Assembly: GCF_039889165.1 (NCBI RefSeq)
Contig: NZ_JAYMYY010000007.1
Span: 1 to 64,000, forward strand
Direction of reading: 5' to 3'
Length of the DNA: 64,000 nucleotides
Source of the DNA: Pseudocitrobacter cyperus
GTDB lineage: Bacteria; Pseudomonadota; Gammaproteobacteria; Enterobacterales; Enterobacteriaceae
Below, piece after piece: positions 1 to 6,981 of this stretch (positions within the stretch are counted from its first letter, which is position 1; every line of letters begins with the position of its first letter). The notes under the pieces were generated by a model. The model searched no databases. It was not told the origin of the DNA and saw nothing but the letters and a program-made list of their open reading frames with translations. A program made the translations under genes and the position numbers.

Positions 1-103
1 TTCGGTGAATCGGGCTTTACGCATGGTGATCTCCTCACAGGACATAATCAGTATGTCGGAAGATCTCTAAAAGTGAATGGTTCGGTTTACCGGGATGCTT
101 ACA
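1..103 (-). mobile_element. Left edge of an insertion sequence (IS3-like), cut by the window
   Basis: On the minus strand an ATG at 24-22, preceded by a GGAG ribosome-binding site, opens a frame reading MRKARFTE and running off the window. This N-terminus resembles OrfA of some IS3-family transposases, from memory. The integrase fragment to its right loses similarity to its paralog at about 108, and a TG-starting end can be placed near 103, so the element probably inserted in the integrase gene. Only about 100 bases are visible, so family and exact terminus are uncertain. Confidence 0.45.
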
Positions 104-603
104 ATTACACGGCCACGATAAGCAGCAATACGAGCAAGAAACTCAGGGAACCGGCTTGATGGCAAAGCGGGGTAATGTCGCGCTTTAGTTGTCGATAGCG
201 CACCGGCCATATCACTGGCTGGATTTGAGTCGATGTAATCGTTCTGTACGGCATACCGCATAATGGCCGTGACGCGCTGTTGCAGGCGCTGAGCGACGTC
301 GTGTTTACCACTCGCATCAACTTTTTTAATCGGGGCTAACAGGTGGCTGGTTTTGAGCTGGCGAATGTCGGACGAACCTATATGAGGGAAGATATAAAGC
401 TCAAGATAGCGAAGAACGCGCGATCGATGGTCTTCGCTCCAGCGCTTGTTGCTGGTATGCCATTCACGAGCGATAGTTTCGAATGTATATGCCCCCGAAT
501 TCTCTGCCTGAGCTTCTTTCTGTTCGGCTTTTGGGTCAATACCCTGCACTAACAGCTTTTTGGCTTCATCGCGCTTTGCTCTTGCTTGATTTTGGTTTTG
601 CGG
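104..603 (-). pseudogene. Broken P4-type tyrosine integrase
   Basis: The minus-strand frame closely parallels residues of the intact integrase at 14425-15684: both share the segments ARA(K/R)RD, F..(I/V)AR(E/D)WH, LQQR.TAIMR(Y/F)AVQ and NPA. About 70 N-terminal residues are missing (an in-frame stop lies about 30 bases before the similarity starts near 600). The C-terminal catalytic half, with the Arg, His-x-x-Arg and Tyr residues, is absent because similarity ends at about 108, where IS-like sequence begins. It cannot be a working recombinase. Its position just left of a tRNA-Leu 3' repeat, in the same orientation as the intact integrase, suggests it belonged to a neighbouring element in the same tRNA site. 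Confidence 0.85.
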
Positions 604-794
604 TCTCGACCTGTCTGGCGTTGCGCTTCATTTGGGGGCACATTTCTAATCGAAGTTAAGATGCCCCCAATTATGCCCCCAATGACATCCGGATTTCAAC
701 GGACAATCTCGGACAACTCAGGAAGGAAAAATCGCGGAAAGCATTGATTTTTAAGGGATAATTGGACTTTCTCGGATGGTCTTGGAAGTACTAA
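604..794. other. Gene-free junction left of the att copy
   Basis: No gene is supported here. It holds two copies of a TGCCCCCAA-type motif (about 662-682) and an inverted partner TTGGGGGCA near 631-640. This layout mirrors repeats beside the intact integrase and may be the arm-type binding sites of the broken integrase's element. Confidence 0.4.
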
Positions 795-816
795 TGGTGC
801 GAAGGCCGGACTCGAA
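795..816 (-). repeat. attL: copy of the tRNA-Leu 3' end
   Basis: The bases TGGTGC-GAAGGCCGGACTCGAA repeat the 3' end of the tRNA-Leu gene at 15883-15905, lacking one C. Such repeats are left when an island integrates into a tRNA 3' end. With the intact integrase next to the tRNA, this marks the far end of a roughly 15.1 kb island. Confidence 0.85.
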
Positions 817-871
817 TTTCACACCCAATAGACTGATATCAATATATTTTATTATCAGGAATAATTAGTTA

Positions 872-934
872 TACCCGCACTTGTACCCACAAGTTAAAAT
901 CCGTACAAAAAATAGACATTACTAGCGGGTATAA
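872..934. repeat. Integrase arm-type repeats near attL
   Basis: TACCCGCACTTGTACCC at 872-888 nearly matches TACCCGCAATTGTACCC at 15740-15756 beside the integrase, and an inverted GCGGGTATAA lies at 925-934. Matching motifs at both ends, each inside the tRNA-derived repeats, are expected for arm-type binding sites of a P4-like integrase. Function is inferred from position and symmetry. Confidence 0.5.
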
Positions 935-976
935 AGCCATACCAGTAGAACACCGATATGGCTGTCAAAGCAAGAT

Positions 977-1210
977 TCAGGCAGGCAGGAACGTTTTCTT
1001 CAGAGGCACCAAAAGTCTAGTCTCGATATCAACTTGTTCGTAGTTCTCAATAAGCGCACGGACGAGATCATCAAGTGTCCGGAGCGTCAGTGGTATTGTC
1101 GAACGGTCGGCTTCATATCGAGCATCTTTCGTAAAACCCCCTGTACTAACATAAAGCCCGCGATCGTCTTTATGGCGACCGCCGATACACGTCGGGTTCT
1201 GTTTGCATCG
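977..1210 (-). pseudogene. C-terminal remnant of an Mrr-type restriction endonuclease
   Basis: The minus strand carries about 75 codons ending in a TGA at 979-977. They read in pieces GGRHKDDRGLYVSTGGFT, then KDARYEADR, then IPLTLRTLDDLVRALIENYE. This resembles the end of the catalytic domain and the C-terminus of Mrr-family endonucleases that cut modified DNA (family recognised from memory). An in-frame stop just upstream and no start codon make it a fragment. It may be a relic of an earlier defence gene. Confidence 0.6.
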
Positions 1211-1321
1211 TTAATCGTCCATTAGAGCAAACACGCCTGCCGGGAGTGGCAGGCGCATCATGCGATGAATACAAAAGGTGGGAAGTTCAGACGTAAAAAT
1301 CAGGAATGAGGCTCGAAGAAT
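1211..1321. other. Short intergenic region after the toxin gene
   Basis: Between the Mrr remnant and the toxin gene I see no gene and no convincing terminator. Confidence 0.4.
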
Positions 1322-1627
1322 TCAGGTATTTATTAATCTGGTAGCTCGCCTGGCTTTGAGAATATCGGTAGCGGTCAAGAATGATGTCTGCTCATAACGG
1401 TCGATACGTACCAGTTCATAACGTTCCACGAGGAAATTAACCGCATCCGCAAGCGTTATTCCCGCGTCGATATGCTCCTCAATGGCCGCGTCGTCATGAA
1501 ATGGTGTGTCGTTGAGAGTCAGGCCGTAATGATGCTCCAACAGATACGTTAAAAGTTGCTGCCAGACCCGCACGGGCGATAGACGTGACGAAACTGGCAC
1601 CGTGGCCGGTACAGATGAAATGTGCAT
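1322..1627 (-). CDS. cbtA: CbtA/YeeV-family toxin (type IV toxin-antitoxin)
   Basis: A 101-residue protein carries the CbtA/YkfI/YpjF core: W-x2-LL, HYGLTLNDTPF, IE.HI.AGI.L.DAVNFLVERY and the end DILKARRAT. Known members inhibit the cytoskeletal proteins FtsZ and MreB and so block division and cell shape. The protein ends about 20 residues earlier than the standard about 124-residue form, so activity should not be assumed. It lies about 36 bases after the antitoxin gene, which is the usual order. Family assignment is strong. Confidence 0.85.
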   Translation of the reverse strand: MHISSVPATVPVSSRLSPVRVWQQLLTYLLEHHYGLTLNDTPFHDDAAIEEHIDAGITLADAVNFLVERYELVRIDRYEQTSFLTATDILKARRATRLINT

Positions 1628-1663
1628 GAGTAGAATCCTGAGAAAAGAAGAAGAGAGAAGGTG

Positions 1664-1987
1664 TTACGGGGTTGGATAAATAGAAATGTAAACGTAGCCG
1701 CAGCTACCACGGGTATCAGCTATGCAGGTTAACCCCATAAGCTGAATGGTCCCCTGCTGTTGCTGCTGTGGATTTAGCTTACCGGAACACAGCATTGCTT
1801 CTAGTTGGCTGATAAATAAAGGGAAAAATTGATCCAATTTCTGCAGTTGCTTCGGGGTAAAGACCCCCGTCAATCCAGCTCTGTCAGCCAAGTAATACAG
1901 CCGGTTGCCTTCCTGAATCAATCTTGCGCCAAATCGAGGGGTGATATCGCTTTGTAGCCCCCATTCATGAGGTGGTGTGATTGACAT
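1664..1987 (-). CDS. cbeA: CbeA/YeeU-family antitoxin
   Basis: The 107-residue product begins MSITPPHEWGLQ and contains the family segments PRFGARL..EGNRLYYLADRA and GTIQLMGLTCIADT. In this type IV system the antitoxin does not bind the toxin; it stabilises the FtsZ and MreB polymers that the toxin disturbs. The start at 1987 is preferred over an upstream codon because a GGAGG site lies just before it. A run of five glutamines (about residue 75) is slightly unusual. It is downstream of the RadC-like gene with a 12-base gap, forming a RadC-antitoxin-toxin operon. Confidence 0.85.
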   Translation of the reverse strand: MSITPPHEWGLQSDITPRFGARLIQEGNRLYYLADRAGLTGVFTPKQLQKLDQFFPLFISQLEAMLCSGKLNPQQQQQGTIQLMGLTCIADTRGSCGYVYISIYPTP

Positions 1988-1999
1988 GAAAACCTCCAT

Positions 2000-2470
2000 T
2001 TAAAGCAAACCCTGCTCAGCAAAAGAAATCACTTCATTCCCAACAACCAAATGATCCAGCACTCGCACTTCTACCAGTGCTAACGCTTTCACTATCCGCT
2101 GAGTGATGTGTTTATCCTGCTGACTGATTTCTGTCGTACCGGATGGATGGTTGTGCGCCAGAATTACCGCAGCGGCATTATATTTCAGAGCCAATTTAAC
2201 CACTTCGCGGGGATGCACTTCGGTATGGCTGAGTGTGCCGGTAAACAGTGTTTCACATCCCAGCAGGCAGTGCTGATTGTCGAGATACATCACAATAAAA
2301 ACTTCACGCTCATGATGAGCCATCTGTAATTGCAGCCAGGTCTTAGTGAAGCTGGTGGAGGTAAATGGCTCACTCGGTTGACGCTGATACTTCTCCAGAA
2401 GTCGTAATGCCCGACGAATGACGCGTTGCTCGTTTGCAGGAAATACCGGGGATAAATTGAACACAGACAT
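2000..2470 (-). CDS. RadC/YeeS-like JAB-domain protein
   Basis: This 156-residue protein is a JAB/MPN-type metal-dependent hydrolase fold of the RadC family. The metal motif is visible as AHNHPSG, followed by a downstream Asp (SQQDKHITQ) and LDHLVVG. Island-borne copies such as YeeS and YfjY typically sit before the CbeA/CbtA pair, as here. Their biochemical role is unproven, and the original link to DNA repair is not supported for most members. The start at 2470 follows a good AAGGAG site. Confidence 0.85.
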   Translation of the reverse strand: MSVFNLSPVFPANEQRVIRRALRLLEKYQRQPSEPFTSTSFTKTWLQLQMAHHEREVFIVMYLDNQHCLLGCETLFTGTLSHTEVHPREVVKLALKYNAAAVILAHNHPSGTTEISQQDKHITQRIVKALALVEVRVLDHLVVGNEVISFAEQGLL

Positions 2471-2541
2471 AATTGCTCCTTGAAACAAAAAGGCTCGCCA
2501 GTTTATTAATGAGGCCTGAGGGAAGGGAGAATAAAAAAGGT

Positions 2542-3363
2542 TCAGGAGGCAAGCTGCAGCATATTCTCAGCCATCACCCACAGAGCGCGGTTAAGCTTCA
2601 CATCACCGTCGATACCTTTTACAGCGCGTGTATGGGCGCGTTTACCTTTGCTCGTTCGTCCAGACAGACCGCCTTTAATCAGGTTTTCCTGAATGCGCTG
2701 ATAAGTGGTCCACAGGTCATTACTTTCATCCTGCCAGCGGCGCGGGGATAGGATTTGCAATTCCGTCACCGGTTGATGCTCTTCACCAAAGCGATAAGTT
2801 AATGCCGCTTTTGCCATCGCCTGCTGAGCAGGTGGCGGTAACATCAGCGACTGCATGGCATCGCGTTTCTCTTCTACGCGATCAAAAATCCCCAGCACTT
2901 CGTAAGCTCCTTCAATGACTTTCTCCACCACGTTGCCTTTGTGTGGCACACGTACTTCTCCAAAACTCTCACCGCAAATTAGTCCATTCTGGCAAACCGA
3001 TCTGAATAACCCCGGTAGCATCTGATATGAGCTGGAGCCGTCGTGGCTATTAAGCAGTATAATCTCAGGCACCTGCTTGCCAGTGATCTGGCCTTCGCGA
3101 CGCAGACGTAGCATGTGCTTAGTATGTTCGCGTTTGCTCTGGTCTCGGACTCTAGTCTGGCACGCAAAGAATGGCTGAAAGCCTTCACGTTGCAGGTTAT
3201 CAAGCAGGGTTATGGTCGGAATGTATGTGTACCGATCACTGCGGGATTCATGCTTTTCTTCGCTGAATACACTCGGCACATGATGCGCCAATTCATCGCG
3301 GGTTAGCGGGCGGTCGCGTCGAACGAGATTGACCGCACCGAAGCGGCTGGCTAAACGTGTCAT
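2542..3363 (-). CDS. DUF932 (YfjQ-like) island protein
   Basis: The protein has 273 residues from MTRLASRFGAVN. It resembles the DUF932/YfjQ proteins of CP4-57-like islands and plasmids, with the conserved GLFRSVCQNGLICG segment and a C-terminal basic patch. Function is unknown. The start at 3363 is chosen because it follows an AAGGA-type site and gives the usual length; a longer upstream frame would run through a hairpin at about 3398-3424. It precedes radC, antitoxin and toxin in the same direction. Confidence 0.8.
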   Translation of the reverse strand: MTRLASRFGAVNLVRRDRPLTRDELAHHVPSVFSEEKHESRSDRYTYIPTITLLDNLQREGFQPFFACQTRVRDQSKREHTKHMLRLRREGQITGKQVPEIILLNSHDGSSSYQMLPGLFRSVCQNGLICGESFGEVRVPHKGNVVEKVIEGAYEVLGIFDRVEEKRDAMQSLMLPPPAQQAMAKAALTYRFGEEHQPVTELQILSPRRWQDESNDLWTTYQRIQENLIKGGLSGRTSKGKRAHTRAVKGIDGDVKLNRALWVMAENMLQLAS

Positions 3364-3393
3364 TATTAGTTCCTTATTGAGATATGAAAAAAA

Positions 3394-3428
3394 GACCATG
3401 CCTAAGAGTGAGGCATGGTCTTTTCTGA
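3394..3428. terminator. Bidirectional hairpin terminator
   Basis: GACCATGCC and GGCATGGTC form a 9-bp stem with a 9-base loop, flanked by A and T runs on both sides. It lies between the end of the ribbon-helix-helix gene and the DUF932 start, and probably ends transcription of the former. Confidence 0.75.
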
Positions 3429-3512
3429 AAGTGAACGATGAAAAAAGATTGTGTAAAATTCGGGTAAGATCACACGGATAGTACAGAGATAAAAACGACT
3501 GTAATTTAAACA

Positions 3513-4469
3513 TTACCAGCCAGCATTCTGCTTCCTGATAGCCCGGTTGAGCGTGTCCAAATCATGTATAGTTTTTTCTTTTACTGTATAGGTGGTGCCA
3601 TTCGGGTCAATAGTGACTGATTTCGGAAAATGATTCTTTATGATTTTAACAGCTGATGGGTGTCTAAAAAATCGATATCTGAGACCTGTACTGCTAATAA
3701 AGTCTCCCTCTGATGGGGTTACCAATTCATCTGGTGATTGTGGCTCATACAAAACCCCGACAAAAAAACCGCCCCCACGCATGCCTTCCAGACCATTAAT
3801 ATACAACTGGTGTGAATGTTTTTTTCTGTTCCATCCATTTTTGGCCATGTCATGAAATGTTCTGTACTTAATGTTGTTCAGATCGAACAAAAGCGCTTCA
3901 TCGCCGCTTGATCTGTTAGTGTGCACAGGAATCACTTTACTTGAAAAATCAATTTTCACTTCGAGGCCATCAGCGGTGTGCTGTCTATATTTTACTGTTA
4001 CTTTCCCGATAAAAAATAAAAATAACGCTGGTTTGAATTCACTATTATCAGGGACATAAAGTTTTGTCTGCAGGTATGCAATTACTCTTCTGAGTATATC
4101 ATTCTTGTTTATTGCTTCCGCAGGCTTTGGCACGTCACTAAACATGATGTAAGGAAGCGTTTCGATAAAACTATCTCTTTGAAATAAACGATGAAACGCA
4201 TCGGTTGTTCCCCTGACCATTCCATCAATAGTCAGGTTATTGATTTCAAAACCCGCATTAAAAACCCTTTCCGGCACCAGATTTTTATTCGCCACCAGTT
4301 TACCTGAAGGTAAAAGTGCTTCGTTTTCCATCCTGTACTTCAAGGCATCCAAAATCATGTCCTGAATAACAGCTGAACTACTACTACCCGTCCTTTTCGC
4401 CAGACTCACTATCATCTGATGAAGTTCAGGATAGGAAAGATTAACCGTTATCCTTTTTTTACTTACCAT
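3513..4469 (-). CDS. Ribbon-helix-helix-like protein with unknown C-terminal region
   Basis: The first 50 residues (KKRITVNLSYPELHQMI, then a helical LAKRTGSSSSAVIQDMILDAL) look like a ribbon-helix-helix DNA-binding domain. The remaining ~265 residues show no motif I recognise; they are mixed beta-rich and rich in aromatic and basic residues, with a glycine cluster MRGGGFFVG. The best guess is an autoregulated island protein; a 10-bp inverted repeat lies directly before its ribosome-binding site. The ATG at 4469 overlaps a possible GTG at 4472. No function is claimed beyond DNA binding. Confidence 0.65.
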   Translation of the reverse strand: MVSKKRITVNLSYPELHQMIVSLAKRTGSSSSAVIQDMILDALKYRMENEALLPSGKLVANKNLVPERVFNAGFEINNLTIDGMVRGTTDAFHRLFQRDSFIETLPYIMFSDVPKPAEAINKNDILRRVIAYLQTKLYVPDNSEFKPALFLFFIGKVTVKYRQHTADGLEVKIDFSSKVIPVHTNRSSGDEALLFDLNNIKYRTFHDMAKNGWNRKKHSHQLYINGLEGMRGGGFFVGVLYEPQSPDELVTPSEGDFISSTGLRYRFFRHPSAVKIIKNHFPKSVTIDPNGTTYTVKEKTIHDLDTLNRAIRKQNAGW

Positions 4470-4485
4470 CACACATTCCTTATAA

Positions 4486-4521
4486 GGTGCAGCACTTTTT
4501 AGATTTTAACAGTGCTGCACC
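4486..4521. promoter_or_regulatory. Inverted repeat upstream of the RHH gene (likely operator)
   Basis: Arms GGTGCAGCAC (4486-4495) and GTGCTGCACC (4512-4521) are perfect and separated by 16 AT-rich bases. The repeat ends about 16 bases before the start codon. A ribbon-helix-helix product and such a dyad together suggest autorepression. Because T runs follow the right arm on the plus strand, a terminator is the alternative, but no plus-strand gene lies upstream. Confidence 0.5.
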
Positions 4522-4529
4522 TTTTTAAA

Positions 4530-5012
4530 AACTGATTTAAATCAAGTGAATATTCCATGCAAAAACAACCGTTTTCGGCAATACCCGGCATGGTGACATG
4601 AGTGGCAGTAAAATGTTCATCCGCAAACCGGAGCAAGAAATAGCCCGTAGTCAGCGTGCCGGGATAACTTAAGAGTGGTTTTAGACCGAATGAAGGGGAG
4701 TAATAACAGCCAGAAACCCGATACCGCAGGGGTATACGGGGTGACAGGTGGCGATATCAGTGATTCTTTACTGCCGGTACCAATTATATGTTTATAGTTG
4801 CTCTCTACAGTATGAACAGAACCTTACAGATATAGGGTATACAGAGAATCATCGGAAAGGGGGTATAGCACCGTCAAGAAAGGGAGTTTGCTACCATCAG
4901 AGGCTAAAGCCAGTAGTAGAGTGAGGAAGTTTTTTCTTTGCTCGTCCTGTACCTGCATTAAAAGTTACTGAGGCACTCATGGATATGTCTCCAACTACAT
5001 GAGAGTCCGGAA
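4530..5012. other. 480-base non-coding leader before the yfjJ-like gene
   Basis: No gene is supported. It separates the divergent RHH and YfjJ-like genes and so must hold promoters in both directions. Short direct and inverted motifs such as GGGTATAC (two occurrences near 4730 and 4836) are visible, but I cannot assign them. Confidence 0.4.
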
Positions 5013-5660
5013 ATGATACTCAAAGAAAGTAACCGCGAGAAGAATGCCTACCATATGCAGCGTCTGGAAGCGCTGACAGCCTTCGTGATGAATAAGCATG
5101 CCCGTGTATTAGCCTTCGGGCTGGATCTATACCTGCCGCAGCATAACCAACATAAGGGCCACGAATCTGCGGTGATAACCCGTTTTATTGCCTCACTGAA
5201 AGCGCAGATTGCCGCTTATCTGAAAAAACGCAGCAGGGTAGGTAAACGCCTATACCCTTGCCCGGTGTATTACGCATGGGCCAGAGAGTTCGGTGAAATT
5301 AATGGCAATAAACATTATCACCTGGTGCTGCTGGTTAACCGTGAGGTGTTCACTAAGTCGATGTTGGCAAGGGACATGAATGGAAAGGCGAGAGGATTTC
5401 TGCTGATGATGGCTGTCAAAGCATGGCACCATGCTTTGAAGCTACGGGCTGGAACACAAGAAAACGTTCGCTTTTGGCTGCCCGGGGTTTTCGAGTTAAA
5501 CCGCAGAGAGGGAACTGACTCCCCGGATTATATGAATTACCTGAACCGTATCTGCTATCTCGCCAAAAAACGCTCCAAAGAAAATGACGACGGTGAGCGT
5601 AATTTTGGCTGTAGTCAGTTTAAGGCCAAAGCGAAAAGTAATTTATTACCGGAGAAGTGA
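5013..5660 (+). CDS. YfjJ / inovirus Gp2-like protein
   Basis: The 215-residue protein belongs to the YagK/YfjJ (inovirus Gp2-like) family common in P4 and CP4-type islands. A KHYHLVLLVN segment (about residue 108) is a His-hydrophobic-His pair set in a beta strand, as in HUH-type rolling-circle replication or relaxase proteins. This supports, but does not prove, a role in replication or excision of the island. The C-terminus is basic and lysine-rich. It is followed by the alpA-like gene, an arrangement seen in CP4-57. Confidence 0.75.
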   Translation: MILKESNREKNAYHMQRLEALTAFVMNKHARVLAFGLDLYLPQHNQHKGHESAVITRFIASLKAQIAAYLKKRSRVGKRLYPCPVYYAWAREFGEINGNKHYHLVLLVNREVFTKSMLARDMNGKARGFLLMMAVKAWHHALKLRAGTQENVRFWLPGVFELNRREGTDSPDYMNYLNRICYLAKKRSKENDDGERNFGCSQFKAKAKSNLLPEK

Positions 5661-5754
5661 TTGTAATGACGGAGCACGCAACATGGCCTTAAATCAACAG
5701 GTTAGTTCTGCGGCTCCTGTCTTTTACCCATTCAAAGACAGAAGGACAATCGTC

Positions 5755-5973
5755 ATGAACAATCTTCCGACACCCGAGACCGACCTGATGAACGATAAGC
5801 TAGTGGACATGGTGTTTATCACCACATTTACGGGCCTAACCGATAAGTGGTTCTACAAGCTGATTAAGGACGGTCTGTTTCCGAGCCCCATCAAGTTTGG
5901 TCGCAGTTCCCGCTGGCGGGAAAGTGATGTCAGGCGCTGGCTGATGGAGCGCATAGAAGAATCCCGCAAATAA
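5755..5973 (+). CDS. alpA: AlpA-family excision regulator
   Basis: The 72-residue protein contains the MerR-like AlpA helix-turn-helix: FITTFTGLTDKWFYKLIKDGLFPSPIK in parts, then FGRSSRWRESDVRRWL. AlpA of CP4-57 activates the island integrase/excision gene. Here the integrase is about 8.5 kb away rather than adjacent. The start at 5755 gives the family length; a later Met at 5788 is possible. A longer overlapping frame from 5584 is rejected because it reads through the end of the upstream gene. Confidence 0.85.
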   Translation: MNNLPTPETDLMNDKLVDMVFITTFTGLTDKWFYKLIKDGLFPSPIKFGRSSRWRESDVRRWLMERIEESRK

Positions 5974-6128
5974 TGCCCTTGAGGCCACTTCCACGCGCCT
6001 TATCCGTAAACAGTAACCGACACAAGCGCTATGTCAGTAAACGTCTGGCTGGGCTGTTGCTGCACGTTATTTGTTAAGGGGCAATGTAGGGATGAAATGA
6101 ATGAAATCCCAGCGGGGTTAAATATAAT

Positions 6129-6170
6129 TAAAAGGGGAAGTGTCGGATAATTGACTGACACTTACTCCCC
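6129..6170 (-). terminator. Terminator of the exported-protein gene
   Basis: On the minus strand GGGGAGTAAGTGTC pairs with GACACTTCCCC and is followed by TTTT, about 20 bases after the stop at 6190. Confidence 0.65.
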
Positions 6171-6189
6171 GGTCTCACCATAGTTAAAT

Positions 6190-6981
6190 TTAATTATTGA
6201 AGGTCCAGCTACCGGAATCGGTCGCAATATTGGCTTCTATTATACGGTCACATTTCATATATTTGAATGTGGCTACATCACCGAATTTATAAGTTGCAGG
6301 CAAGGTTCTGTTACCGACACTCTCCATTTTACAGTTCCCTCTGTTAACCCGGATGGATTTTAGTACCACATTGTCATCAGTGATAGTGAGCTGAATAACG
6401 CCATATTTAGTATTCCAGCCTTCATTGCTGACTGAGCTGCCAAACTGTACTTTAAACGGTGGTGTCGTAGATTGCTGCACTTGCTGTTGCTGTTGCTGAG
6501 AGGGTGTAGGTTTATTAGTCTGCTGGCTACCAACGCCATTAATACCATTCTGGAGGAGGCTCTTGGAAACTTTAATGGCACCCGGCTTGCAGGATACGGT
6601 GCTGGTTTCCTGACCCATTGAATTCATGACCGTGTAATAAGCATCACCTGCACCGTCATATTCCGAATAATTAAGTGCGATAGCGCCTTCAATATCGTCA
6701 CTTTCTCCGCGCAACGTGAAAGAAGCGGTTCCCGCATCTGATTTAGGGATTACATTTTGCTTCGCCTCACCGGAGGGGATGTCCAGTTTAATGACGGAGC
6801 CGCCCTCTTCGGCGTCACCGCCTGGCTTTTCAAAACTGATATAAACGGTATCACTGGCATGGCTGAGCGTCATTTGCTCGCCGTTTTCAAGCAGGCATTG
6901 CAGGTCGTAACCGCCACCTGCATGAGCAGACTGAGCAGCAAATAACGCTATCAGCAGTGCAGGAATAATCAGTGGTTTCAT
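6190..6981 (-). CDS. Exported protein with a glutamine-rich linker
   Basis: A classical signal peptide (MKPL, hydrophobic core, AHA cleavage site at about residue 22) precedes a secreted protein of about 240 residues. Two folded-looking parts flank a Gln/Thr/Pro linker that includes six consecutive Gln (about residues 162-167). Each part has a pair of cysteines or a single Cys pair across it (CLLENG...CKPG; NRGNCK...MKCDR) that could form disulfides in the periplasm. I do not recognise the family. It lies directly after the YfjP-like GTPase gene, which overlaps it by 95 bases as read here. Confidence 0.7.
   Translation of the reverse strand: MKPLIIPALLIALFAAQSAHAGGGYDLQCLLENGEQMTLSHASDTVYISFEKPGGDAEEGGSVIKLDIPSGEAKQNVIPKSDAGTASFTLRGESDDIEGAIALNYSEYDGAGDAYYTVMNSMGQETSTVSCKPGAIKVSKSLLQNGINGVGSQQTNKPTPSQQQQQQVQQSTTPPFKVQFGSSVSNEGWNTKYGVIQLTITDDNVVLKSIRVNRGNCKMESVGNRTLPATYKFGDVATFKYMKCDRIIEANIATDSGSWTFNN

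Noticed and set aside
1034..1225. 63-codon plus-strand frame near the left end
   Set aside because: It is antisense to the Mrr-like remnant, which has real family similarity.
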